Both the position numbers and the translations under genes were made by a program. Shown here one piece after another: positions 1 to 7,740 of a stretch of DNA of 64,000 nt. The notes beneath the pieces are model-generated. The model ran no database searches, was not told where the DNA came from, and saw only the letters and a program-made list of their open reading frames with translations. This DNA comes from Sphingomonas arvum. GTDB lineage: Bacteria > Pseudomonadota > Alphaproteobacteria > Sphingomonadales > Sphingomonadaceae. How positions within the stretch are numbered: position 1 is the first letter of the stretch; each line of letters begins with the position of its first letter. The stretch covers positions 992,001-1,056,000 of the forward strand of contig NZ_JAPDOB010000002.1 of NCBI RefSeq assembly GCF_026013565.1, in the 5' to 3' direction.

Positions 1-443
1 GTACGATTGGCAACCCGGAAAACATGGGTATCCACCGCAATCGTCGGTTGCTCGAATGCGATATTCAGGACGACATTGGCCGTCTTTCGGCCCACGCCGG
101 GCAATCTCTCAAGCTCTTCTCGCTGCTGAGGGACTTCCCCGCCATGCTGCGCGATAAGCTGCTCCGCCATCGCCATGACGTTCTTGGCCTTGGTATTGAA
201 CAGGCCAATTGTCCTTATGTGCTCTCTGACGCCATCTTCGCCGAGGGCAAGCATCTTCTCGGGTGTGTCGGCAACCGCAAACAATTTGCGAGTAGCCAAA
301 TTGACGCTGACGTCAGTAGCTTGTGCAGATAGCGCGACCGCAACCAGCAGCGTGTAGGGCGTCGTCCACTCTAGCTCCCCTTCAGGATTGGGGTTCAGTT
401 CGGCAAGGCGCCTGAAGAACTCGAATGTTTCAGCTTCCCTCAC
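1..443 (-). CDS. nth: Endonuclease III, N-terminal 147 residues (gene runs off the left edge)
   Basis: DNA glycosylase/AP lyase that removes oxidised pyrimidines in base excision repair. The visible part aligns closely with E. coli Nth from its start: the SAQATDVSVN stretch near residues 39-48, the helix-hairpin-helix LPGVGRKTANVV around 114-125 with catalytic Lys120, and catalytic Asp138 in VDTHVFRV. The Cys residues of the C-terminal 4Fe-4S cluster lie outside the window. I chose a GTG start at 443 because it overlaps the dapB stop as GTGA and gives the family's usual N-terminus. It is the last visible gene of a minus-strand run starting at the thioesterase. Identity is secure; the 3' end cannot be seen. 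Confidence 0.95.
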   Translation of the reverse strand, partial: MREAETFEFFRRLAELNPNPEGELEWTTPYTLLVAVALSAQATDVSVNLATRKLFAVADTPEKMLALGEDGVREHIRTIGLFNTKAKNVMAMAEQLIAQHGGEVPQQREELERLPGVGRKTANVVLNIAFEQPTIAVDTHVFRVANR

Positions 444-1150
444 AGCGCGGCGATGACGTCGCGCATGGTGTAAAGCCCGGGCATCCGCCCACGAAGGAAG
501 TTCGCCGCAGCAAGGGTTCCCCGTGCAAAAACCTTCCGGCTTTCGGCCCGGTGGGAAAGAATCAGGCGCTCCTCGGGTCCAAGGAACATCACGTCGTGAT
601 CCCCGGCAACCGAGCCGCCGCGGAGTGCAGCGAAACCGACCGTGCCCCGCTGGCGCTCAAGGCCAGTCCCGTCGCGGGCGCGTTCGGCTCGCAGTGGGTG
701 AGATCGGCCCCGTGCCGCGGCTTCACCAAGGGCAAGCGCTGTGCCCGATGGTGCATCGGCCTTGTTGCGGTGATGGACTTCCGCGATCTCGATGTCCCAA
801 TCGTCGCCGAGCACGTGAGCGGCGCGCTCGACCAAGTCGGCCAACAGCGCTACCCCGAGCGACGTATTGGAGGCCTGCAGCACAGCGACCTTCTTTGCCG
901 CACCCTCAAGCGCAGCCTTTGCGTCACTTTCCAGCCCAGTAGTCCCGACCAGGACCGGAGTTTGGGTGTTCATCGCACGCTCCAGCGTTGCCGACAGGGC
1001 TGACGGAGCCGAGAAGTCAATCAGCACGTCTGCATCATTCTGGTCGAGAGCGAAGCGGCTGTCCTCGGCCACCGCAAGGGCGATTGCCTTTCCCATTCGC
1101 CCATCGGGCGCAACCAGGGCCAGGCGGATCGGCGCGTTGTTGACCATCAT
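440..1150 (-). CDS. dapB: 4-hydroxy-tetrahydrodipicolinate reductase
   Basis: NAD(P)H-dependent cytosolic reductase of the diaminopimelate/lysine pathway, acting on the product of DapA (also in this window, at 60674). The 236-residue protein has a dinucleotide-binding start around residues 9-22 (DGRMGKAIA), the GTTG loop at 69-72, and the family signature EVHHRNKADAPSGTA at about 124-138, with catalytic His126 and Lys130. It is slightly shorter than E. coli DapB (about 273). Two adjacent ATG codons (1150, 1147) could serve as start. The stop overlaps the nth GTG start by 4 bases, suggesting translational coupling, and the DUF72 gene ends 20 bases upstream. Confidence 0.95.
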   Translation of the reverse strand: MMVNNAPIRLALVAPDGRMGKAIALAVAEDSRFALDQNDADVLIDFSAPSALSATLERAMNTQTPVLVGTTGLESDAKAALEGAAKKVAVLQASNTSLGVALLADLVERAAHVLGDDWDIEIAEVHHRNKADAPSGTALALGEAAARGRSHPLRAERARDGTGLERQRGTVGFAALRGGSVAGDHDVMFLGPEERLILSHRAESRKVFARGTLAAANFLRGRMPGLYTMRDVIAAL

Positions 1151-1170
1151 GCCGCCTGATGGCCGACAGC

Positions 1171-1920
1171 TCAGCCGATGCCAAGTCGTTGCTGCAAGCT
1201 CCGAGCGGCCGCGGGCGCTCGCACCTTAGCGCCGTTGATCATGAAAACATAGGCGTCTCGCCCCTTGCTCTGCCATCCCCTCACACGGTCCCCGAAGCGG
1301 TCCAGCGAGTCTTCATCATAGCCGGTAGGGCATGCCTCGCGCATGCGCTGCAACCGCGCATAGACGAAGTCGGCGGTGTCCGCCTCGATGCAGGGAAATT
1401 CGTCGGCGTCGCCGAATACAACCGCCACGTTGTTGTCACGACAGAGGTCAAAAAAGGTCTGGTCGCGGAAACTCTCGTGGCGCGGCTCGATGGCATGCCT
1501 GAGTGGAAGGCCATCGAGCTCCCGAGGCAGCAGCTCCAGAAAACGTGCAACGTCCTCCGGGTCGAACGATCGCCTGGCCGCGAACATCCAGAGAATCGGA
1601 CCGAGCTTCGGGCCCAACACACTTAGCCCCTGCGCCAAGAAGGTCGTGACACCTTCCCCCGCGTCGCCAAGGTTCGGCCGGCTGACGCAATATCGGCTTC
1701 CCTTCACCGCGAACTGGAAGTTGTCGGGCACCGCCCGACCCCACTTCTCCCAACTTTCATGACTCTGCCGGCCATAAAAGGTCGCGTTGATCTCGATCGC
1801 GCCGAATTCTTGCGCCGCAAACTCCAGCTCACGCGATTGGGGCAGCTTCGCTGGGTAGAAGGTCTTGCGCCACGGCGGGAACGTCCATCCGCCGATACCG
1901 ACCCGGACCTTTGCCGTCAT
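1171..1920 (-). CDS. DUF72 family protein (YecE-like TIM-barrel)
   Basis: A 249-residue DUF72 protein, a TIM-barrel family with no established biochemical function. Recognised from the N-terminal VRVGIGGWTFPPWRKTFYP stretch, the FGAIEINATFY segment near residue 40, and the C-terminal RDAYVFMINGAKVRAPAAA segment. The start is the ATG at 1920, which overlaps the upstream thioesterase stop as ATGA; the longer open frame up to 2007 lies inside the thioesterase gene and is not needed. It sits between a thioesterase and dapB in a probable operon, but nothing in that context reveals a substrate. Confidence 0.85.
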   Translation of the reverse strand: MTAKVRVGIGGWTFPPWRKTFYPAKLPQSRELEFAAQEFGAIEINATFYGRQSHESWEKWGRAVPDNFQFAVKGSRYCVSRPNLGDAGEGVTTFLAQGLSVLGPKLGPILWMFAARRSFDPEDVARFLELLPRELDGLPLRHAIEPRHESFRDQTFFDLCRDNNVAVVFGDADEFPCIEADTADFVYARLQRMREACPTGYDEDSLDRFGDRVRGWQSKGRDAYVFMINGAKVRAPAAARSLQQRLGIG

Positions 1921-2324
1921 TCGGCCTGACTGGGTGGCAGAAAGCGACTGGTGATGTCGTTCGCCAGACGGGCCGGCCGCTTGGAGACCGCGTCGAGGCA
2001 GCACCAAGTGCTTCTCACCTCCGCCAGCACATCCTCACCCCGACGGATAACGGTCGTGAAAAACGCCTTGGCGCCCGATACATGCTCCGCAATCACGTCC
2101 GCGACGACCTTGTCCTCAAGAAAGGTCGGCCGGCGAAACTCGATCTCGTGCTTCAGCGCGACCCACAGGTGCTTGGCGACGGCGTCGGTCGGCGCCACCT
2201 TCTCCCAATAGCGCACCACAGCCTCCTGAACCCACTTCAGGTAGACGCTATTGTTGACATGACCCATGTGGTCGATGTCGGCAGGTTCAATCCCAATCGC
2301 ATGGCGGTACATCGTGGCTTCCAT
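1917..2324 (-). CDS. Hotdog-fold acyl-CoA thioesterase (YbgC/FadM-like)
   Basis: A 135-residue single hotdog domain of the 4HBT/YbgC/FadM type, expected to hydrolyse acyl-CoA thioesters in the cytosol. The diagnostic segment is DIDHMGHVNNSVYLKWVQE at about residues 15-33, in which the Asp/His/Asn region forms the active site. The start is ambiguous: ATG 2324 (MEATMYRH) or ATG 2312 (MYRH), the latter preceded by GGAAG at good spacing. The open frame upstream of 2324 lacks homology. A TTGACA-like -35 lies 30 bases upstream, so this may begin the thioesterase-DUF72-dapB-nth operon. Substrate unknown. Confidence 0.85.
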   Translation of the reverse strand: MEATMYRHAIGIEPADIDHMGHVNNSVYLKWVQEAVVRYWEKVAPTDAVAKHLWVALKHEIEFRRPTFLEDKVVADVIAEHVSGAKAFFTTVIRRGEDVLAEVRSTWCCLDAVSKRPARLANDITSRFLPPSQAE

Positions 2325-2344
2325 GTCGGCAGCCTGTCCGCTGC

Positions 2345-2358
2345 TGACAATAGTGTCA
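2345..2358. promoter_or_regulatory. Palindrome TGACA-N4-TGTCA overlapping a TTGACA -35 box
   Basis: The plus strand reads tgacaatagtgtca, a perfect inverted repeat with 5-base arms. On the minus strand it is part of TTGACACTATTGTCA, so a consensus -35 box (2359-2354) is embedded in it. A -10 at 17-base spacing would fall at 2336-2331 (CAGGCT, a poor match), which would put transcription start at or very near the thioesterase ATG. The -35 and palindrome are directly visible; promoter and repressor-site roles are inferred. Confidence 0.35.
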
Positions 2359-2425
2359 ACACTCGGTTCAGCGGATGGTTGCGTCCGCCTAACGAGCGGG
2401 ACCGAGCGCAAGCGCCCGCACATGA

Positions 2426-3322
2426 TCAGTCCGCCCAATCCAGCCCGATCTCCCGATAGAGAGCGCGGTCCTCGTCCCACCTTGCGTTCACCTTGACGTG
2501 CAGGAACAGGTGGACCTTGCGGCCGATGTGCTCGCCGATGGCCTGGCGCGCGGCCGCGCCGATCGCCTTGAGCTTGGCGCCGCCCTTGCCGAGCACGATT
2601 GCCTTCTGGCTGTCGCGCTCCACCAGAATCTGCTGATGGATGACGGTGGAGCCATCATCTTTGCGGTCTTCCCACTTTTCGGTCTCGACGGCAGACGCGT
2701 AAGGCAACTCGGCATGCAATTGCAGGTAGAGTTGCTCGCGGGTCAGTTCAGCGGCGACCATCCGATCGGTGGCGTCGGACAGCTGGTCCTCCGGGTAGTG
2801 CCATGGGCCCTCCGGCATCCCAGCCGCGAGTTGCCGCTTCAGGTCGGCCACGCCATCACCGGCCGTCGCGGATATCATGAACACGGCTTCGGGTTGCAGG
2901 CGCTCCGACAGCTTCGCGGCGATCAGCAGCAGATCTTCCTTCCTGGCTAAGTCCACCTTGTTGAGGACCACGATGCGCGGCTCGGGGCGCTGTTCCACCC
3001 CTTGCAGCACCTGCTCCACCCGGTCCCCGAGCTTAGCGGCCGCGTCGATCACCAGCAGGACCCGGTCGGCGTGCTCGGCACCTTCCCAAGCAGCCTTGAC
3101 CATTGCCCGATCAAGCCTACGCCGCGGAGCGAAGATGCCGGGCGTGTCCACCAGCAGGATCTGGCTCGACCCTTCGATCGCGATCCCCATCAGGCGCGCG
3201 CGCGTGGTTTGCGCCTTGGGGCTGACGATCGCCACCTTCTGTCCGACAAGCGCATTGACGAGGGTGGATTTGCCGGCATTCGGCGCGCCCAGAACGGCGA
3301 CGAGTCCGCAGCGGTTGGTCAC
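2426..3322 (-). CDS. era: GTPase Era
   Basis: Essential GTPase that binds the 3' end of 16S rRNA and assists 30S subunit maturation. The 298-residue protein has G1 GAPNAGKST at residues 12-20, G3 DTPG at 59-62, G4 NKVD at 121-124, and a C-terminal KH domain with the VLGKGGAKLKAIG loop near residue 243. The start is GTG at 3322 and overlaps the rnc stop as GTGA. Gene order lepB-rnc-era matches the classic proteobacterial operon. About 100 bases separate its stop from the thioesterase gene. Confidence 0.97.
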   Translation of the reverse strand: MTNRCGLVAVLGAPNAGKSTLVNALVGQKVAIVSPKAQTTRARLMGIAIEGSSQILLVDTPGIFAPRRRLDRAMVKAAWEGAEHADRVLLVIDAAAKLGDRVEQVLQGVEQRPEPRIVVLNKVDLARKEDLLLIAAKLSERLQPEAVFMISATAGDGVADLKRQLAAGMPEGPWHYPEDQLSDATDRMVAAELTREQLYLQLHAELPYASAVETEKWEDRKDDGSTVIHQQILVERDSQKAIVLGKGGAKLKAIGAAARQAIGEHIGRKVHLFLHVKVNARWDEDRALYREIGLDWAD

Positions 3323-3981
3323 GATATCTTCTCCAGCATGGCCTTGGCCGCGGCCGTTTCGGCCTCCTGCTTGCTCGATCCTTCCGCCTCCACTTCGCCG
3401 ACGCCGGTCAGCGCGACCTTGACCCGGAAGGTCGGCGAATGGTGCGCTCCGGATCGCCCGAGCATCTCGTAGGCGGGCGGGCGCAGGCCGCGCTCAGCGG
3501 CGACCTCCTGTAGCTGCGACTTGGGATGCTGAGGCGCGCGCTTCTGGCTGTTGAGATACGGTGCCCAACTCCGGCGAACAAACGCGTCCGCGTGATCCAG
3601 CCCGGCGTCGATCAGCAGCGCGCCGAGCAGCGCCTCGACCACATCACCCACGACGTTGTCGCTGCCCGTGGCGCCATCCTCTCGCGCCTGCTTGCCCAGC
3701 CGAATGAGCGCCGGCACCTCCAGGTCGCGGCCGATCTGAGCGCAGGTCTCCCGGGCGACCAGCACATTAAGGCGGCGGCTCAGCTTGCCCTCCGGCTCGT
3801 CCGGGAAGCGTTCGAACAGCCAGCGCGCGACCACCAGCCCGAGCACCCGGTCGCCCAGGAACTCCAGCCGTTCGTAACTGTCCCGGCCCGCGCTGCCGTG
3901 GGTCAAAGCCCGCTCGAACAGCTTGAGGTCGCCCGCCTTGTGCCCCAGCCGGCGCTCGACCCAGGTTGCCAGCTCGCTCAA
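3319..3981 (-). CDS. rnc: Ribonuclease III
   Basis: Double-strand-specific endoribonuclease for rRNA and mRNA processing. The 220-residue protein has the signature ERLEFLGDRVLGLVV (about residues 37-51; catalytic acids near Glu40 and Asp44), the second acidic pair in GDVVEALLGALLIDAG (Asp113, Glu116), and a dsRNA-binding domain from about 150 to the end. The open frame runs far upstream, but the upstream part overlaps lepB in another frame. The best start is TTG at 3981, which overlaps the lepB stop (ATTGA) and gives MSELATWVERRLGH, a normal N-terminus. Coupled to era downstream by GTGA. Confidence 0.95.
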   Translation of the reverse strand: MSELATWVERRLGHKAGDLKLFERALTHGSAGRDSYERLEFLGDRVLGLVVARWLFERFPDEPEGKLSRRLNVLVARETCAQIGRDLEVPALIRLGKQAREDGATGSDNVVGDVVEALLGALLIDAGLDHADAFVRRSWAPYLNSQKRAPQHPKSQLQEVAAERGLRPPAYEMLGRSGAHHSPTFRVKVALTGVGEVEAEGSSKQEAETAAAKAMLEKIS

Positions 3982-4772
3982 TGCGCGTCCCCGAGCCGGT
4001 CGGTCCGCAGCGCCGTGAACCAGGTCCAGGGCAGCAGCCAAGACGCGCTTCCGTCGGTCGACCAGAAAGTCACCAGAGCGCGCCCGACCAGCGCCTCGAC
4101 CGGCACGAACCCCATGCCGCCCTCTGCCGGAGCGAAGCGGCTGTCCGCGCTGTCGTCCCGATTGTCGCCCATCAGGAACACCGTCCCAGCCGGCACCGTG
4201 ACCGGCCCGAATTCGTCCGCGACCGGATTGTTGACCTGGTCCAGCACCACGTAGCTGCGCCCATTGGGCAGCGTTTCGCGGTAAGCGGGATAACGGCACT
4301 CGCCAGCCCGCACGTCCGGCACTGCCGGCGGAACGGTCCGGCACGAGGTGTTCGGCGACAATGGTATGCCGAGCGGGCCAAGCGACACCCGCGGCACCGG
4401 CCGGCCGTTCAGCACGAGCTGCCCGCCCGACGTCGCCACCGTATCGCCAGGCAATCCGATCACCCGCTTGATCACGTCCTCGCCGGTCGGCCCCTGGAAC
4501 ACGGCCACGTCGCCTCGCTCCGGCAGGTGCGAGAACAGCCGACCGCTGATCGGCGGAAAGCCGAACAGGAAGCTGGACCGGCTGTAGCCGTAAGGCCATT
4601 TGGCCACGAGCAGATAGTCGCCGATGTACAGTCCCGGCAGCATGGAGCCGGACGGGATGCTGAACGGCGCCACCACCAGGCTCCGCAGCAGCCAGGCGAA
4701 CAGCGCCAGCCACAATATCCCGCGCCAGCCGCTACCTTTGGCTTCCGCGCTCCGCTTCTTCAATTTTTCCAC
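3978..4772 (-). CDS. lepB: Signal peptidase I
   Basis: Membrane-bound serine protease that removes signal peptides from Sec and Tat substrates. The 264-residue protein has one clear N-terminal TM segment (about 18-36), the catalytic Ser43 in IPSGSMLPGL, the general-base Lys102 in KRVIGLPGD, and the C-terminal GDNRDDSADSR box. Start is GTG at 4772. It heads the lepB-rnc-era run and is divergent from pgi. A perfect inverted repeat lies immediately upstream of the start codon (see 4774-4792). Confidence 0.96.
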   Translation of the reverse strand: MEKLKKRSAEAKGSGWRGILWLALFAWLLRSLVVAPFSIPSGSMLPGLYIGDYLLVAKWPYGYSRSSFLFGFPPISGRLFSHLPERGDVAVFQGPTGEDVIKRVIGLPGDTVATSGGQLVLNGRPVPRVSLGPLGIPLSPNTSCRTVPPAVPDVRAGECRYPAYRETLPNGRSYVVLDQVNNPVADEFGPVTVPAGTVFLMGDNRDDSADSRFAPAEGGMGFVPVEALVGRALVTFWSTDGSASWLLPWTWFTALRTDRLGDAH

Positions 4773-4773
4773 C

Positions 4774-4792
4774 GGCCCGCTTTGTTCGGGCC
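4774..4792. promoter_or_regulatory. Inverted repeat directly upstream of the lepB start codon
   Basis: GGCCCG (4774-4779) and CGGGCC (4787-4792) flank a 7-base loop. In the lepB transcript this 6-bp GC stem would cover roughly the positions where a ribosome binding site belongs, one base away from the GTG start. It might mask translation initiation or simply be a chance GC-rich hairpin. No T-run follows in the lepB direction, so it is not a standard terminator. Confidence 0.3.
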
Positions 4793-4870
4793 GACGCCAT
4801 CAGGTCAAGCAAGTCCTTGCGAGAACTTGGCCGGGATGGCTTTTGCCGGCTGCACGCTTATGTAGCCGTC

Positions 4871-6373
4871 ATGTCTCCGCCCATTACCGAAAGCGGGATC
4901 GGCGCGGCCGATCTCCCCTCGCTCAACAACCTGTTCGCCGACCATCCGGACCGCACGTCGCGGCTGTCCGTGGCCGTTGCTGGGCTGACCTTCGACTGGT
5001 CTAAGACCCACCTGACCCCGGACCTGCTCACCGATTCCATGGGACAAGCTGGCCGCAGCACCTACCGCGATGCGCTCGGGCGGCTGTTAGCTGGCGAGGT
5101 CGTCAACCCCACGGAAGGCCGCGCGGCCGAGCATTTGGCCGAACGGGGCAGCGGCTCGGACGATTCGGTCGCTCTCGCAGCCCACCGGCGGCAGCGGATG
5201 CGCGGGCTGGTCGACGCAATCGAGGCCGGTGCCTTTGGCGACGTCACGGGTGTGCTCCACATCGGCATCGGCGGATCGGCGCTCGGGCCGCAGCTGCTGG
5301 TCGATGCGCTCGGCCGGCGCGAGCGCCGCTATAAGGTCGCGGTGCTGTCCAACATCGATGGCCAGGCGTTCGACGCCGCCGTGGCGGAGCTCGATCCCGC
5401 GACCACCCTGGTCGCCATCGCCTCCAAGACCTTCACCACCGCCGAAACCCTCCGCAATGCGGAGGCGGCGCTGGCCTGGCTGGGCGAGCATGGGGTTGGC
5501 GATCCCTACGGCCGGTTGATCGCCATCACCGCCGCCCCCGAGCGTGCCGTCGAGTTCGGCATCGATGAGACTCGCGTCCTGCCCTTCGCGGAAAGCGTCG
5601 GCGGCCGCTACTCGCTCTGGTCCGCCATCGGCTTCCCGGCTGCGCTGGCCCTCGGCGTTACCGCATTCGACGAACTGCTCGAGGGCGCCGCGGCGATGGA
5701 CGATCACGTCCGCACCAGCCCGCCCGAGCGCAACGTCGCGCTGCTCGCCGCTACCGCCGACCGCCTCTATGCCGAGCGCTTCGGCGCCTCGACCCGCGCC
5801 GTCTTCGCCTATGAAGAGCGTCTGCGCCTGCTGGTCCCCTACCTTCAGCAGCTCATCATGGAGTCGAATGGCAAGTCGGTCCGGGTCGACGGCAGCCCGC
5901 TCGACGTGCCCAGCTCCGCCATCGTCTGGGGCGGAACGGGCACGGACGCCCAGCATGCCGTGTTCCAGCTCCTCCATCAGGGTACGCACCTCGTGCCCGT
6001 CGAGTTCGTGGCCGTAGCCGAGGGCGACGACGACCAGGATCCGCAGCATCACCGTGAGCTGCTGCTCAATGCCTTTGCGCAAGGCGCCGCGCTGATGGCC
6101 GGCAAGGACAGTGACGATCCGCACCGCCGTTATCCCGGCAACCGCCCGTCCGCGACCATCCTGCTCGACCGGCTGGACGCCCGCACGCTCGGTGCGCTGA
6201 TTGCCTTCTACGAGCACCGCACGTTCGCCGAAGCCGCCCTGCTCGGCATCAACCCGTTCGATCAGTTCGGCGTCGAGCTCGGCAAGAGCATCGCACGGGC
6301 CATCGATGACCCCACCCAGCGCGACAGCTTCGACCCGTCCACCCGCGCCCTGATCGAGAAGGCCGGCCTGTGA
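4871..6373 (+). CDS. pgi: Glucose-6-phosphate isomerase
   Basis: Interconverts glucose-6-phosphate and fructose-6-phosphate; in sphingomonads this feeds the Entner-Doudoroff and pentose phosphate routes. The 500-residue protein shows the sugar-phosphate-binding segments VLHIGIGGSALGPQLL, IASKTFTTAETL and VGGRYSLWSAIGFPAAL, and the C-terminal GINPFDQFGVELGK typical of Pgi. I chose the ATG at 4871 (MSPPITESGIG); the frame is open from 4817, but the upstream residues do not resemble the family. The stop overlaps the gor GTG start (GTGA), so the two are probably co-transcribed. Confidence 0.95.
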   Translation: MSPPITESGIGAADLPSLNNLFADHPDRTSRLSVAVAGLTFDWSKTHLTPDLLTDSMGQAGRSTYRDALGRLLAGEVVNPTEGRAAEHLAERGSGSDDSVALAAHRRQRMRGLVDAIEAGAFGDVTGVLHIGIGGSALGPQLLVDALGRRERRYKVAVLSNIDGQAFDAAVAELDPATTLVAIASKTFTTAETLRNAEAALAWLGEHGVGDPYGRLIAITAAPERAVEFGIDETRVLPFAESVGGRYSLWSAIGFPAALALGVTAFDELLEGAAAMDDHVRTSPPERNVALLAATADRLYAERFGASTRAVFAYEERLRLLVPYLQQLIMESNGKSVRVDGSPLDVPSSAIVWGGTGTDAQHAVFQLLHQGTHLVPVEFVAVAEGDDDQDPQHHRELLLNAFAQGAALMAGKDSDDPHRRYPGNRPSATILLDRLDARTLGALIAFYEHRTFAEAALLGINPFDQFGVELGKSIARAIDDPTQRDSFDPSTRALIEKAGL

Positions 6374-7716
6374 GCGACTACGACTTCGACCTGTTCATCG
6401 TGGGTGCCGGCTCCGGCGGCGTCCGCGCGGCCCGCATCGCGGGCGGCTATGGCGCCCGCGTCGCCGTGGCCGAGGAGCACCGCGTCGGGGGCACCTGCGT
6501 GATCCGCGGCTGCGTGCCCAAGAAGCTGCTGGTCTATGGCGCCCACTTCGCCGAGGACCTCGACGACGCCGCCATGTTTGGCTGGGACGTGCCCGAAAAG
6601 CGCTTCGACTGGACCGTGCTGCGCGACAACGTCATGGCCGAGGTCTCCCGTCTCGAAGGCCTCTACGGCGAGACCCTCGGCAACCACGACGTCACCGTGT
6701 TCAAGGAGAGGGCGGTCGTCACTGGCCCCAACCAGCTCCGTCTGGCCAGCGGCCGCACCGTCACCGCGGGCAAGATCCTGATCGCCGTTGGCGCTCGCGC
6801 CGCCCTGCCGGAGATCCCCGGCATCGAGCACGCCATTACCTCCAACGAGGTCTTCCACCTCGAGCGCATGCCCAGGCGGGTGGTCATCGCCGGCGGGGGC
6901 TACATCGCCAACGAGTTCGCCGGCATCTTCCACCAGTTCGGCGCCCACGTCACCCTGGTGAACCGCTCTGACACTATCCTGCGCGGCTATGACGAGCAGA
7001 TCGTCGACCGCTTGGTGAAGATCAGCGTCGCCAAAGGCATCGACATGCGGTTCAACTCGGGCTTCTCCGCCCTCGAGGAGCGCGACGACGGCACGATCCT
7101 GTGCCGGATGAAAGGTTGCGACGACATCGAGGCGGACGTTGTCCTGTTCGCCATTGGCCGCCTGCCCAACACCGACGAACTCGGCCTGGAAAACGTCGGC
7201 GTCGAACTGACCGAGCGCGGCGCGATCAAGGTCGACGCCGATTATCGCTCCACTGTTCCGTCCATCTTCGCCGTCGGCGACGTTACCGATCGGATTCAGC
7301 TCACCCCCGTCGCCATCCGCGAAGGCCAGGCGTTCGCCGACACCCAGTTCGGCGGCAAACCAGCTCGGGTCGATTATGGCTGCGTGCCGTCCAGCGTCTT
7401 CTCTCACCCGCCGATCGCCGCGGTCGGGCTCACCGAAGGACAAGCCAAGAACAAGCTCGGCGTGGTCCGCACCTACACCTCCGACTTCCGGCCGATGAAG
7501 AACGTGCTGGCCGGCCGCAACGAACGCTCGCTCTACAAGCTGGTGGTGGACGACGGCTCGGACGAGGTGGTCGGCGTTCACCTGATCGGCCCCGACGCGC
7601 CTGAGATCATGCAGGCCGCCGCCGTCGCGGTGAAGGCGCGCCTCAAGAAATCCGACTTCGACGCCACGGTTGCCCTTCACCCGACCATGGCCGAAGAACT
7701 GGTGCTGATGCGTTAG
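6370..7716 (+). CDS. gor: Glutathione-disulfide reductase
   Basis: FAD-dependent cytosolic enzyme reducing glutathione disulfide with NADPH. The 448-residue protein has an N-terminal FAD motif (VGAGSGGVRAARIA), the redox-active disulfide Cys43/Cys48 in GGTCVIRGCVPKK, a second Rossmann motif (VIAGGGYIANEFAG) near residue 176, and the C-terminal HPTMAEEL containing the catalytic His. These separate it from lipoamide dehydrogenase and mercuric reductase. GTG start overlaps the pgi stop. Glutathione synthetase is encoded at 19463 in the same window but not adjacent. Confidence 0.93.
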   Translation: MSDYDFDLFIVGAGSGGVRAARIAGGYGARVAVAEEHRVGGTCVIRGCVPKKLLVYGAHFAEDLDDAAMFGWDVPEKRFDWTVLRDNVMAEVSRLEGLYGETLGNHDVTVFKERAVVTGPNQLRLASGRTVTAGKILIAVGARAALPEIPGIEHAITSNEVFHLERMPRRVVIAGGGYIANEFAGIFHQFGAHVTLVNRSDTILRGYDEQIVDRLVKISVAKGIDMRFNSGFSALEERDDGTILCRMKGCDDIEADVVLFAIGRLPNTDELGLENVGVELTERGAIKVDADYRSTVPSIFAVGDVTDRIQLTPVAIREGQAFADTQFGGKPARVDYGCVPSSVFSHPPIAAVGLTEGQAKNKLGVVRTYTSDFRPMKNVLAGRNERSLYKLVVDDGSDEVVGVHLIGPDAPEIMQAAAVAVKARLKKSDFDATVALHPTMAEELVLMR

Positions 7717-7740
7717 CAGCGGCGAGGCGGCGAGGGTGAC

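Noticed and set aside
3982-4713. Long N-terminal extension of the RNase III frame
   Set aside because: The extra 240 codons overlap lepB in another frame and have shadow-like composition; the TTG at 3981 gives a normal RNase III.
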